Below, piece by piece: positions 37,246 through 49,963 of a DNA stretch of 64,000 nt. The notes beneath the pieces are model-generated. The model ran no database searches. It was not told the origin of the DNA and worked only from the letters and a program-made list of their open reading frames with translations. Numbering within the stretch: position 1 is the first letter of the stretch; every line of letters begins with the position of its first letter. A program made the translations under genes and the position numbers. The DNA comes from Amoeboaphelidium protococcarum (taxonomy: Eukaryota; Aphelidiomycota; Aphelidea): NCBI GenBank assembly GCA_023515745.1, contig JALECJ010000255.1, positions 72,001 through 136,000 on the forward strand, written 5' to 3'.

Positions 37246-39711
37246 ATGTTGCGATTCAGTTTTATAACTATTGCTGTATGCTCCATCTTAGGGACTTGGG
37301 CTCAAGATTGCACGCCGGTGAGACCATGTCGATTCTATCAATTGTAAGCGACGGCAAATGTGGTAACTAATTTTGGTACTATGAGATACGTTGACGCATA
37401 TCTGTCTTATGCTGGTTCTCCTAACGGAACTGTATCATTGGACAGTTAATCGCTTGTGATTGAAGTTCCTCGCTTCCTTAATGTCACCAATCTACCGGCT
37501 GGAAATTCCGGAGATGCACTCTCCTACCTCACCTTTGATCTAGTGCATCCGCAAACTGGAGTTGTGAACTAAGTGGTCTGCAAGTATCAAGGCATTGGTA
37601 TTGCTAAGCCATTTTTAGATTCAGAAATTGCTGCAGCGAACGCTTATGCCTTCTAGTCCTGCAATGATATCCCGTCTACCACTGGCTACCAGTAGATCGC
37701 TGCAGGATCCGTCATCTCAACTAATAGCCTTATTATGCGGTGTCAAGGAGGTGGTAATACTGCAGCTTCCTCACAAACTGTAATCGGTCTGAATATAAGT
37801 GAAGTGCAGCAGGCGCCAGTATAGAATACGTACGCTTGCTCTCCTATACCTGCAGATTCAGTCGGATAACTAGGTGGAAATGGAATTAGTTACGCCAAGG
37901 TGTACGGAGGTATCTGGAATAATCCACCGCAATGTGTCCCTATCTCAGCCACTATACCAACTGGTACAATGATGCCAACCACTGCTGCCCCATCGTCGAC
38001 TGTAAATTCGGACGTCCCTTTTAGTACCTAGCCTCCCACTTCATCCTAACCTGGATCTTCTGATAATCTGAATTCTAACAGTAATAGCAACGGCTTAAAT
38101 AGTATGATTGTCATTATTTTAATTTGCGTCTCTGGTGTAATTGCCTTGCTGTCAATCATACTAATTATTGGCTGTTACAGAAGGTAGAAGAGACTGTCAA
38201 TGTTTATAACCACTGATCAAGGTGATCTTGAACATGGCTCTCGTAAGAAGTTGCATAAGAAGAATCTCCATGCAAGCAGTAAGACGGTTGGAGCAAGTGC
38301 TGATAGTATTGAACAGTCTGCTGATTAGCTGCACAGCGTTGAAGCATCTCAAGATTTTGATGAAATTTATGGCGAGGAGGTTGATAGATTTGAACAACAA
38401 TAATAGCAATTTGGTGCCACTGGGAGAATGATGATGAATCCCGCTGACTGTACTATGATTAATACCAAGACGGCCATTGCTCTTCCTGGATTCTTGAAGA
38501 TTGACTATAATGCTGACGTGAGACCATATAAAGTTATAGCCGAAGGTGGTGGTGGCGTGATCTATGAAGCTGAACTGCTAGATGATCGTCTCCGTACCAA
38601 GTATCGAACTAAGCATGCAGTTGTGAAATTGGTTAAGAATCCTGGAACGTGGACATAGGAGGAATTAGTACTGAATTTTAAAACTGAAGTGGCCATTATG
38701 TGGAGTCTTAATTTCCATGAAAATATAATCAAGTTGATTGGATTTACCGATGAACCGTTATCTATTGTCATGAAGTACTATGCACGTTCTTTAAGCGATG
38801 TCATCAAGAATGCAGCTCTTCTTTACGCACTCACTCCTGAAGTAGTTTTCCGAATGACGTATCATGTGTCTGACGCTTTGTGTGAAATGCACTCAATTGG
38901 AATTGTTCATCGTGATATAAAGCCTAATAATATTCTTATTGACGCACCTCGAGAGATTGGCGATCCTAACTACTGGCGTGCGGTGATTTGTGATTTTGGA
39001 CTTGCCAAGATTATTGGTGAGTCCGATATTAAAGGAGCCAAATTTGCGGATGTTCAAGGCATCTCAATAAGATATGCTGCACCTGAAGTTTTCAAGCGGC
39101 TCTACCTGAAGGGAAATACGGTGACCTCTGCGAGTAAAGATTAGTCAGCAATGTCCATGACCAATCCAGAGGAAGAAAAGATGGCTGATGTATACGCTTT
39201 TGCTATCGTGATCTGGGAGATGATGGCCAAGAAATCTTGCTGGGATAGAATGCATTCAGATGAGATTGAATGCGCAGTCAGAGAGGGACAACGACCAGAG
39301 TTTGATTAGGACACTCTTGCTTAGATTCGATCAAGTGATTTATTGAAGAGTTTGAACGAGATCATGATGATATGTTGGAGTGGCAATCCTATGGAAAGAA
39401 TGTCCTTTGAGAAAATCAAGTAAAAGTTGAAGGCATAATACTCTGAACTACCTCAATATGACTGGACTCAATTGACGAAATTGTCGGCACACCTCCGACA
39501 GAGCACCAAGAACACTAGCAGTAGAGATCTTCCAGTGGCTGATTAGAAATAACGTCCCGCCTCGACAGTGCCCACAAGTAAAGGAAATTAACGATTTCGC
39601 ATGAAAACTGTGGACGTGCTGACTGATAAAGAGAAGAAGGCCATGCACAGGAAAACCATCCAGGTACCTTCCGCGCCCGGTCTGAGCTCCGTAGAAGAGA
39701 TTGATCAATGA
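37246..39711 (+). CDS. Receptor-like Ser/Thr kinase (TKL type), unrelated ectodomain
   Basis: A single frame of 821 residues. It has a signal peptide (LRFSFITIAVCSILGTWA) and an ectodomain of about 230 residues with spaced cysteines and sequons, then a Thr/Ser/Pro stalk. The membrane helix is at about 286-310 (MIVIILICVSGVIALLSIILIIGC). After a Q-rich juxtamembrane comes a full kinase domain at about 425-728: EGGGGVIYEAE loop, AVVKLVK, HRDIKPNN, CDFGLAK, RYAAPEVF and the TKL-style CWSGNPMERMSF. Unlike the RK family it keeps HRD and has no beta-propeller repeats. Its ligand is unknown. Confidence 0.87.
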
Positions 39712-40135
39712 AATGATATTTTTTGATAATGAAACCGAAATTGTTTTTATATAATCACGTGACTGTTACTTAACGCACATTCTAATCAATTTAAGCACAA
39801 GTGTCATTAGTACGACTACATCGCTCTCGACAGCCAAAGCCGTGACGTTGCACTGATCGCACAACTTGGTGTCACCTCAGATCAGAACGTTGGTCGTGAT
39901 CTTGAATATCATTGGACACGTCAACACCATTTCATTGTTCACGATTTTGCTACCTCATTATATCTGCTATATTTCTCTGTTTATATTTCATTCTCTGCAA
40001 TATCTGCTCTTATAATTAGACTTTGGAATTAATCTCACCTGTAACTGGAAACCTTTCGATCAATATTATTAAATCTATCCACCTTGAAACAAATCAATTT
40101 GATATACCTAATTGGATTTGCATTTGATCGATAAC
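39712..40135. other. Intergenic region
   Basis: A 424-bp AT-rich spacer between two plus-strand membrane-protein genes. No gene or clear signal is seen. Confidence 0.4.
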
Positions 40136-42295
40136 ATGAAGCAATTGAAATCAAATCATTATGGAATCTCGAGAATTATCTCAATGCTACTCATAGCAGT
40201 GTCTCTATTTAGTTTAGACAATAATGCAGTGCACGCGCAGGATCTATCTGGAAATCTGATGCGAGCTTTGTCAACAGCTCAGAATGTCATTGGACTCAAT
40301 AGGTCCTCGTAACAGGCCGACTCCTAATCTGCCACGTAAGCGCCATAGTAAAATAGTTCATCGCAACAATCTGCACCAGCTGGGCAGTAAGCTGCAGCTG
40401 CACCGAATACTTTGGCTCATTCAACAGTCTCCGCCGCTGCCCAAGCGTCACCTGTTGCTGCAAGTTCACCTGCTAACGGCTCTACTTCAGCTTCTTCTCC
40501 TTCTGGACAACAATAAGCGCCTGCTGTTTAATAATCCACTACCAATGGTGCTGATTAAACTAGTAATCAAGATGTAAGACCACTTGGTCCAGCTGTTTAG
40601 GCTGGCAACACTACTCTAGTTGCTGCCAATGTCACTCTTAACAAGAATGATACAAGTAGGGATGCGTTTGATAATAGCGCTTCTCCTCCTGCTGGTGTAC
40701 CTTCTACCCCGGCACCGATTGGTTAAGGCCTTGTTATTGGATAATCTGTTGATCCACCGTAGTCATCATCTCCTCCTCCTTCTCCTTCTCCAGCTAATCC
40801 TTAGTCTTCACCTTCGTCTCCTACTGGCTCTCCACCTAATCCTGCACCTCAGCCACCTACTCCTCCGTCGCCGTCGCCGCCAGCTTAGCCATCCGCTGCT
40901 CCTAGTGGAGGTCCTTCTGCTGGAGGCTCGCTTCAACCACCCTCACCGCTAAGGGTACCATCCTAAGGTGGCGGGTCATCTGGAGGCGGCGCTATTCCAT
41001 CCGGTCAAATGACTACTTAATCTACACCTGCTGGATAGCCAGGATCAAGCTCTCAATAGCCATCTAGATCGTCATTATCTGGTGGCTAATAATCGTCCTA
41101 GTAAAGCGGTGCTCTCGTTACGCAAGATTCCTCAAGAAGTCCATCGCCTGGTCCTTCTGCAAGCAACAATAATAATGGCAACAATGATTAGGCGGAAGCT
41201 GGACAATAAGATCCAAACTTCAACTTCGCTAAACCTGGTGGCTCAAACGGAGACAATAACGGAGGCAATGACAGCTCCAAAGGAAGCGGACAGCTGGTAC
41301 CTATCATAAGTGGTTCAATTGCAGGTGTCATTGTAGGCGCTGTTGCTATTGGACTTTTTGTTCGTCACCATAAGAGACGGTCTTTACAAAAGTAACAGTA
41401 AATGTTTGAGCCATCTGAAGATGTTGAACATGGCCGTGTCGTGTCCAATTTACAAGCTGCTCCTTTTGCTGCTGCAGATCTTGACAGCCGTTCACCATCT
41501 GTCGACAATCAGAATGTCGGTGACTCATGGGACTCGTATCTTCAGGTTCTGGATCACCGTAAGACTTTGATCTTGGATAACATGTCTCCGTCAACATTGG
41601 CTGCTAGTAGTGCTGTATCTCAGAATTCCGATTTTGGATCATTTCATGACGGCGTGACACTGACACCATCTGCAAAGTCACCAATCTCTCCTCTGACGCC
41701 TAACAGTCTACTTCGCTTGAATCATAGCAATACTGGTGCTTTGCCACAATCTCTTGTCCCAACTTCACCGCCGCCAGTGTTTAAGCCTGTGGCGATTGCG
41801 TAGACACGCAAGTCACTGAAGCATCCTCTCAGTCAATCGTTCACTAGAGACTCTGTGTACAGTCAAGGTAATGTCGCACTGGATGAGGCAAGAGAGTCTT
41901 TCTAATCTTGGTAGACTTAGCCGTCCGTGAGCACTGTAATGCCAGACGATAGTGTATCCGTCGTGGCTCAGCGATCGATTGAACGTATAGAGGAGCAGCC
42001 AGAAGTTGATATGGCTACCCTAAAGATGCCTGTTGAGTAATAGAAGCATTCGTCCGTGCTCTAAAGCAAGTACAATTCTGTCATTGTAGACTCTGTGTAT
42101 GATGATCAAGAGGCTGGAGCTATTGCGGAGGACATTGCTGACAATTTCCAAGTGACCACTGCTGCTGCTTCTATTGCAAAGACTGGCTCACCTTAAGGCT
42201 CTCAGTAGAGTCCTATTACTCCATTGAGAGAGTCGTTCTTCGCTTATGAGTGTGCATCACCGTTGTCTCCATCTAATAGTAATGACAATAACTGA
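40136..42295 (+). CDS. Mucin-like single-pass membrane protein
   Basis: A single frame of 719 residues. The N-terminus is MKQLKSNHYG followed by a hydrophobic signal (IISMLLIAVSLFSL). Residues 60-385 are extremely rich in S, P, Q, T, A and G, with PPSPSP and SPPNPAP runs, and should be heavily O-glycosylated and extended. A membrane helix at about 388-412 (LVPIISGSIAGVIVGAVAIGLFV) is followed by RHHKRR. The cytoplasmic tail of about 300 residues is Ser-rich with many SP and TP sites (SPISPLTP). The layout is like fungal wall sensors of the Wsc/Mid2 class, but there is no WSC cysteine motif, so this is analogy only. Confidence 0.75.
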
Positions 42296-42384
42296 ATCCA
42301 ATATTTAATCTGATGATATGATATGACTTTAAAAATATAGATGAAAGATAATGCTTTAAACTTTATTTCTTTTTTCACTCTTGA

Positions 42385-44529
42385 TCAATACTTTTTACTT
42401 CCACCGTATGATCTGTTGGAGCCATAGGAGCTTCTATTACCACCGCCATTGTTATAGTTGGAGCGTTGTTGGTAAGGATTACCACCCTTGTTGGATCCAC
42501 CATAAGAGTTTCTCTGCCCACCGCCATAGGAGCGCTACTAGTAGCCACCATTGCCACCTCCAAACGAGTCGCGTTCTTACAATTCTGGCATCTCCCTAAC
42601 AACACTCAGCTCAGCATTGGACTGGGAGCCGTTCAAATTCCACTACTTGACGATACTGTCCACCTTTTTACTGTCGATATCAAATACACATCCACTGGAA
42701 TCAGCCAACATTCTGAATCCCTTCCATTCATCGCGACCAATGTCAGGGTAGTTACGCTCCAAAATAGCTCTTACATATCCAGGACTTCTAATGGCATTAG
42801 GCAACTTCATACACAGAGTTGTCATACCAGCAGTACATGTGAGAAGAGAGCGTTGCGTTGGAGGATTCAAAGTGTTGGTGAGCACGGCGAGAGCTCTTGC
42901 CAACAACTGAACAACCTGCTCCTCTTTAGTGTCCACATTCACACTATCCAGAGTACCATACGGACTTGAACCATCCATTAGTTGCTCAGCCACAGGCAAA
43001 AACATTGGCAGGACCTCACTGCTCACCGAGTCAATGCTCAAAATAGCATCACTGATACTCGCCTTGAGTAGATCCTCAACTTGAGGAGCACCAATTCGCT
43101 TAAACTTTATACCAGTTTTCTTTTCACAATTCTTAATGGCCCACTCTTCATTGGGCTTATAGAAGCAAATGTTAATACCTTTAGCTCCAGCACGGCCAGT
43201 TCTTCCACTTCTATGCACAAAAGTATCAACATCCTTTGGTGGCTGCGTCTGAATGATCAACTCTACACTCGGGATATCAAGACCTCTGGCGGCGACATCA
43301 GTGGCGACCAGCACACGAAACTTTCCATCTCTGAATCCTTGCAGTGTAATTTCTCTCTGCTTCTGTGCAATATCACCATGCAGCACCTGAGCATCCAAAT
43401 CTCCAATTTCTCTCTTGTCATCCTGTCCCTGACTAGAGCTTCCAAGTGCCAACTCATTGGCCTCACTCTTGGTCTCGGTAAAGATGATAGTTCTTCCCTT
43501 GGACCCACCACCATAAACGCGAATAACATCAGGGAGGATAGCAGCACGCTGTTACCATGAGCATTGGATGGCAAGATGTTTGATGTCTTCATTAGTTTTC
43601 ACCTTGGAATTACCAACCAGATCAATAGTGATCATGTTCTTCTGATCCAAGTACTTCCTGGTAACATTCTGTACCCAGTCAGGCAGAGTGGCACTGAAGA
43701 GAAGTACCTAGAATTTAGCATTCTACCCACTCTTGGCCTCCTTGACGCTTTCCAAAATCTTCTCCATAGAGTCCTTGAAGCCAATGTCCAACATCTGGTC
43801 AGCCTCGTCCATAATCACAAATTTGATGTTGGATAGCTTGAGATTTCTACGCTCCAAATGATCCAGCAGACGACCAGGAGTTCCAACAATGACATCAATA
43901 CCATCGCGTAATCCACGCTCTTGCTCAAAGTAAGGCACACCACCATACACGGTGAGCACTTTCAAATTGCCACTGACAGTCTGGAATTCCAATGCCACCT
44001 ACTTTGCCAATTCACGCGTCGGACACATCACCAACACGCTTGGATACTTGCATCCATCGCCACCACCCTGCTTCAAACGTTCAATCACAGGAAGAGCAAA
44101 TGCTAGAGTCTTACCAGAACCAGTTCTAGCACGACCCAATAGATCCTTACCATCAAAGATATGATTAAAAGTGGATGCCTGGATAGGAAACAGCCTACTA
44201 ATACCACGGCCAAGCAACTTTTATCTAGTGCCGGCACTGATGTTGAATTTGGTCACGTCCAGCTCAGAATCATCCTGCTTTTCCGTATCAACCTTGATGA
44301 CAGTTGGCTCACTCTTAGTATGCTTATCTGCATCAGCCACAGAGGTTTTCACCTTTTTCACTTCCTAAATGCCGGCGGCGACATCGATTGCCTCAGAGGC
44401 AGATCTCTTCTTGGACTTTTCACCACTAGATTCAACACCACTCTCCTTCTCCTTCTTCAGCAACTTGGCAGCCTTCTTCGCCTTCTTATAATCTTCTTCA
44501 GTAGCAAAATCTGATCTTGATAAACCCAT
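42385..44529 (-). CDS. DDX21: Nucleolar DEAD-box helicase, DDX21/DDX50-like
   Basis: A single frame of 714 residues. A Lys-rich N-terminus ([15 protein letters not shown]) precedes the helicase core: [57 protein letters not shown], then [11 protein letters not shown] and [10 protein letters not shown]. About 533-625 matches the GUCT domain of the Gu/RH-II family ([18 protein letters not shown]). The tail has NGGYQQRSYGGG repeats. DDX21-type helicases act in rRNA transcription and processing. It shares a 185-bp divergent promoter with NOP16. It is tail-to-tail with the mucin-like gene, with 89 bp between stops. Confidence 0.9.
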
Positions 44530-44714
44530 AATGTATCGGATATTTTATAATTTTCTTGTTTTTCACACAATGTAATGAATGAAAGGGGATCGATCTTGAT
44601 AAAGTTCATATTTGACTAATTTTCGCGTTCTCTATTTTCAAGTGATCTTACTACCTTGATCTCCTTATCGCTCGCTGTTCAGGTAGTTCACCAAGTTGTT
44701 AAAGTGATAAAAGT
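44530..44714. promoter_or_regulatory. Bidirectional promoter, DDX21-like / NOP16
   Basis: Only 185 bp separate the two divergent ATGs, and both products act in ribosome biogenesis, so coordinated expression is likely. The spacer has tttattataattttcttg-like AT runs, AAAGGGG and TTTTCGCG, but no motif I can assign to a factor with confidence. Confidence 0.5.
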
Positions 44715-45467
44715 ATGACGCGTCCAAGTTAGAAGAGAAAGCGTAGGAATCCATCGCTGAAAGTGTCGCGTAGGGTGAACAAGAAGCTAGCACGTAGACC
44801 GCAACCGATGCAGTTAGCGTAGATGATTTAGTAGAATTTACAAGAATCATCAGTACATTTAGAGAATGGCGACAAGTAAGAGCAAATATGGAGCAACCAC
44901 ATGACGGTGGAGTAGAATTATGATAAAATTGGACTTCGAGTACGCGTCAATGGTATTACTGGTGGTATTGATGGTGATAAACTGATGAACGGCTACGCGC
45001 CGAGAGATGTCGAGTCCAGTGGCCTGTTGGATGAGATTGTATCAGATCTGGATGGTGTGGATAGACAGAAGCTGAGTGCCATCAGAGCACAAATAGCCAG
45101 GCAATAAAAGACTGGAGTTTACAGCGAAGGAAAGATTGTGCGCGATGTCGACGGTAACGTTGTTGGAATTGAAGAGGGATTTAATGGCGATGGTGATGGT
45201 GATGATGACAAGTAGATCGAGTCAAGTGGTTAAAGATAAGAGACGAAGCATGAGAATCCTTATGCTGAAGCAATTCTGTTGGGCGCACAAAACTAGGCAC
45301 CAGCTGTGCGGTGGGCATCTGAAGGATAGTTGCAGTTTATACAAGAGTGCATTGATAAGTATGGAGAGAATTATACGGCTATGGCAAAAGATTTAAAGTT
45401 GAACTGTTATCAGTACACCCCAGCACAGATCGAGAGGAAGATTAAAAAGTTGTTACAAAACTATTGA
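44715..45467 (+). CDS. NOP16: NOP16, 60S ribosome biogenesis factor
   Basis: A 250-residue protein. The basic start MTRPSQKRKRRNPSLKVSRR, then W..H.TVEQNYDKIGL in the middle, and the C-terminal block LQFIQECIDKYGENYTAMA followed by DLKLNCYQYTPAQIERKIKK match NOP16, a nucleolar factor of early 60S particles. An acidic insert (GDGDGDDDK) lies between them. Several glutamines of the conserved block are TAA/TAG. It ends at TGA, 49 bp before the end of the convergent universal-stress gene. Confidence 0.85.
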
Positions 45468-45516
45468 ATAATGGACACTTCAGACTAAAATATTACATTT
45501 GTCATCCATTGACTCT

Positions 45517-46141
45517 TCAATTCTTTGGCTTTCTCACAATCAGCACTGGACATGGTGCATTTTAAACGCAATAATCGCTCACACTTCCAATCAAGGCTCT
45601 ACACAAACAAGGACATAAGACAAGTGTTGATATATGTAAAAACATAAAATATAAGAGAAGCTTACTTCTTGACAGCGCCTAGACCGCGTGAACCCATAAT
45701 CATTAAATCTACGCGCTTATCTGTGCACAGCTACACCAAAGCAGTCTTGGGACTCTCACAGCGAATAACCAAGGCTTTTGACGGTTGGTCAGTTTTGGCT
45801 CTCAACTCTGCGCGGACGGCATCAAGCAGAGCTACATGACGGCTACGCTCCTACATGACAATATAATATACAGCGATACTCAATTGAATACTATAATATA
45901 GAGCTCATCATACCGCTTCTTCATCCGCATCTACTGGCTTGCTGCTGAAGTCAACTTCAGTGTACACCGATTTACTGCCACCGCTAGACTTGCCGTGTTG
46001 CTCTTGACATGTTACAACCATGATATAATCTCCGCTACGGACCAGATTGTCAATCGCCCACTTGAACACATATTTACTATGGTCAGAATGGTCGACTGCA
46101 ATCAGCAATGTTCTCTTTGAACCAGCTGGTAATTGCGACAT
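45517..46141 (-). CDS. Universal stress protein (UspA family)
   Basis: Spliced as complement(join(45517..45598,45666..45850,45914..46141)); introns of 67 and 63 nt end in GTAG. The product is 164 residues. The fold starts TLLIAVDHSDHSKYVFKWAI with the nucleotide-binding Asp, and ends with the ATP-loop pattern GSRGLGAVKKALIGSVS, G-2x-G-9x-G-S, then VQNAPCPVLIVRKPKN. These proteins bind ATP or AMP and respond to stress. All family motifs look intact after splicing, which supports the intron model. Confidence 0.9.
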
Positions 46142-46309
46142 CTTTATTCTAAGCTTCTGATGATTAACGAAGATCTACAGTTTGTTCAAGACAGATTCGC
46201 TGAGACGAATTGAAAGTGACGCGCTGAGAAGATCAACAGAAAGTGTCACGTACTCTGTAAAGGTAAAACTTATGACACCTTAAGGTTAAATTTCATTAAA
46301 GTTATATTT

Positions 46310-47583
46310 TCACTTAATCTTCTTTGCTTTGGAGAATGGACTATTCTTCTTAATCTGCTTCTTGGCCTCTTTGGCTTCAATCTTCTTACGCACATCTCTA
46401 GGTAGATCCTACAGCTTCTCCTCACGCTCCTTCTACTTTCTCAACTTTTCCTCTTTAGCAGACTACATATATATAATAAGTTATTATCAAATGACATGTA
46501 ATTCAGTATTTATGATTTATATTACCTCAAATGCAAGCTTCTGTTGCTTTTTGGTCTCCAAATCGATAACCTCTTGTCTTTGCTTTGTCCATTTGGTCTT
46601 CAAATCCTGTCCAGATTTAAGTGCAAGATTAGACCAAGTGCACTCATGAGACAGGCAATGTAAAATCCACTTGACACATTTGTGCGCGTCAATAGTACAT
46701 TGTAATCTATCATCATACGTCATGCTGCATCTAAGACTAAAAGTCAGATCCATCGTCTTGTTATACTCTTTCAATGGAATCCCAGACGGAGCATTAACTG
46801 CATAATCACTAACTATCATCTCTGACAATAGCAGCTTGAAATCGGTTTTAAACAATGAAGTGAGTGGAGAACCATGAGCAAATAGGAAGCGCAAAGCCTC
46901 TGCACCTACAACATCTGCCAAAACTTGCACTTTAGAACTCAGTGTAATACCCAAATGTTACAATTTGGACTAAGGCACAGTTTTGGCAAATGTGGCAATA
47001 TCATGACGCTTCTCTTTCACAGTCTTGACACTGTTCACACTGATGCTGGAATTAACTAGCAGTAAGATCATGTTCGCCATGCCGCTGCCATCTCTGACAC
47101 GTATACTAAACGACAATTGGTCAGCAGGAGGACCACGCGAAGATAGCAGCTAGTCCATTACGTAGCCCAGAAGAAGATCCTATCGTGCGTGTAACTTTAA
47201 CTCTACCAACATTGATTCCGCGCTGCCATGAGTATGATTTGCAGTGGGAACTAATAGCGACTGCAATTTAGACCCATTCACACTGTTCCACAGTTGAGTA
47301 ATCTATGACTAATCTGCGCCGCTGTCACCTTCCACGCCCACAGCCTATAACTCGCCATCAATTACATTCAAAATTCCCTCTTCAACGGCTAGTGCTGCCT
47401 CGGTGTTGCTTCTTCTACCTATGCTGATGCTACAAAATGTAATGTTAATCACCCGTACGTACTGTAAAACTAAGATTCAAACAAAAATAACAGCGGACAA
47501 TCTTACTTGATAATATACGCAACAATAGCGCATGCAAATACAGTCTCTGCCCAATACAGCTATAACGTTTACACGGAGATCAT
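46310..47583 (-). CDS. CCDC47: CCDC47, ER PAT-complex subunit
   Basis: Spliced as complement(join(46310..46462,46526..47429,47507..47583)); the 77- and 63-nt introns end in GTAG. The product is 377 residues. A membrane helix is next to the start (WAETVFACAIVAYIIN), followed by GRRSNTE, as in FIGRR of animal CCDC47. The cytosolic domain has MLVELKLHARQDLLLGYV and VKEKRHDIATFA, and the tail is a Lys/Glu-rich coiled coil (EEKLRKQKEREEKLQ) ending in basic residues. CCDC47 helps insert multi-pass membrane proteins. The long acidic lumenal N-terminus and signal peptide of animal homologues are absent; an in-frame TGA lies just upstream, so only a missed 5' exon could supply them. Confidence 0.85.
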
Positions 47584-47818
47584 TGTCTTCAGTCGGTTAA
47601 AGCAGATCAACAAGTCGTTTAATCACTAACGAACGCGTAGAGAAAGTTTCTAAAAGCTCCAGTTACAAAACAGCTCAACATCAAGAATTCCGAAAACTAC
47701 TAAGATATCAAATCAACATATTCACTTTAAAAGAGTAACTACCTTAAATCTTTATCCATCATCATATTTAATCAAGCTCATATAATAGACAACGTGAGTA
47801 GAATCTTATGAGACAAAA

Positions 47819-49963
47819 TCACGCTTTAAACTTACCACCCATCTTTTCTCTCTTCAATAAGGCATTCTCATCACTCAACTTTCTACATTTCTGCTCAATC
47901 TCTTCCATTTTACGACACGTATCCATGTACATTTTTTCAAATCTCGCCGCTTCATCCTTGGACATCTTGAGCTCTTTCTGAGCAGACACGGCAGCAGCAG
48001 CGGGTACAGCCGTGCTCTTCACCTGACTATTGGCATCCTTCTGCGTCTGCACCTACAACTTGGAGATGGTGCTCTTTGCATCCATCAATTGTTTGTGAAT
48101 GTCGCGATATCTGGCTCCTTCAACATCCAGCTTGTCTTGCAGTTGCGCAATCTAATTCGTTAAATTGTCAAACTGAGCCAGAGCTTTATCAGCCTTTAAG
48201 GAGTCTACTTTACCACCAAATATGGCAATCTGCTCAGACTGAATTTAAATCTGTAATTACAATCTCTAGTTTTCAATCTACAATTGCTTATACTTTCTAT
48301 CATTAGAGGCGGTTGCAGAGTGCTCGTTCGAAGTCGCAGCAGTCTTACTACTAATTGAAGATGACTTTGGAGTGGTCTAACTCTTCTAATTTGGAATCGC
48401 TTTTGATGGGCTTGAGCGTTTAGCAGTTATAGCTCCGTTTTAACTAATTTTTGATACCTTCTTTTCTTATTACTACTTACGAGGAGACTCTTAAGACTTC
48501 GTCGTCGTCTTCTTCACAAACAACTTGTCAACATTCAATCTAGCCATCTACTCGGCAAACTCTTCGAATCTCACATATCCACCCTGGTCTACATCAAACT
48601 TGTCAAAAAGTTACTTGACAGACTTGGCGTCTGATAGATTGATTTTGAGCTCAGTATCAACACCAGTCTTCTTCAGCACTGGAACAATCTTTGACTTGAA
48701 GCTCTCAAAATCAATGCGGCCAGATTTCTGAGGATCACCTTGAATATACACCTCATACAAGTCGCTGTAGTAGGCAAGAAAATACAACAGCATAGAGAAT
48801 TCTTCAATCTCCACATATCCGTTGCCACTTGCATCAGCAGACTTATAGGCGCGCATCACAGCCTTCTTATGCTTACCATAAGAATTTGGAAACAATTCCA
48901 CTAATGCCTTATCAATCTCAGCCAGAGATAACTGCCCTGATCCATTGTTATCGAATCTATTAAAAGTCTCCTTCAACGCTTCAGGTGTCAACTTCATACC
49001 AATACTCAGCTAATTTGGTAATCTATCTAAAGTTTCCTATTAATACTGGTCCTAGATTGCGTGCTTTTCATCACTAGCCCCTTGATCATTATCGATTTGC
49101 AAACCATCAATCTATTCAGTGACTTCATCATCTGTATCAACAACACCTGGTTATACGGCACTCGCTTGAGATAGCTTGGCACTCGTAGATACATCCTCCT
49201 TCTTGCTATTCACTGTTTACGAAGACTCAACTTGGCCTTTAACAGAAACCGCGAAATCCTTCAATGACATTTTACTCTCAGTGAACAGAGAATCAATCTT
49301 GAGTTTGGCAATCTCGATGCAGAATTCACCAAACCTCAAATATCCTGAAGAATCTCCATCCAATGCTCTAAAGAATTATTCCACTTGAGCAGACTCTTTC
49401 AAATCGATACCTGAAGATTTCTAAATACTTTCAGCGACTCCATTTTTGACCAATAGAGGTACAATGAGTTGTTTGAATGAATCAATGCCCACTCGACCCT
49501 CTTTATTGACATCACCAGCGTTGAAAACTTGTTACAACTCATCAAAATAGGCCAGAGAGTACAGTAGCATGCCAAACTCTTTACGCCCAATGAATCCATC
49601 TCCGCTCGTATCGGCAGCTTTGTAAGCCTCCATCATGGCCTTCTTCTGACGTCCAATACTGTCTGGGTAGTAGATGCTGAGTGATTTATCAATCTCTGCC
49701 AGCGACAGTCTGCCAGATGCATTATCATCAAACTGATTAAATATCTCCTTTAACTGCTCTTTAGTAAACTCTATATCCATAAATAAAGTGGGTGGCAGGG
49801 ACTTGTTGATCTTGTTTCCAGTCGCTGCAGGTAAAGCAGTGGCAGACGACTATTGAATGCTCTCCTGAGCAATAGTAGACTCTTTGGTAGAACTTTATTT
49901 ACCATCAGCTTTCACGGGAGAAGCCTGCTTTTTGGACATTAATCCACTAATTGAAGGCGACAT
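47819..49963 (-). CDS. Eight-EF-hand coiled-coil protein
   Basis: A single frame of 714 residues. Two four-hand calcium-binding modules lie at about 62-210 and 323-465. The loops include FDDNASGRLSLAEI, ADTSGDGFIGRKEF, FDNNGSGQLSLAEI and ADASGNGYVEIEEF; hands 3 and 4 of each module are more degenerate. The modules are clear duplicates of each other. A basic Ser/Lys linker leads to a coiled coil at about 540-710 (KQLQIENQRLQLQIQ, EEIEQKCRKLSDENALLK). It resembles centrin or calcium-sensing cytoskeletal proteins; no ortholog is named. At the end GGTAAGTT could be a splice donor (47835) to a GTAG acceptor at 47739, giving a tail MGVTLLK instead of MGGKFKA. Confidence 0.8.

Noticed and set aside
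40284-40952. Leu/His-rich plus-strand frames within 40284-40952
   Set aside because: They are off-frame readings of the mucin-like protein, whose own frame is open from 40136 to 42295.
42466-43560. Plus-strand open frames opposite the DDX21-like gene
   Set aside because: They have no domain or start support and lie wholly antisense to a well-conserved helicase.
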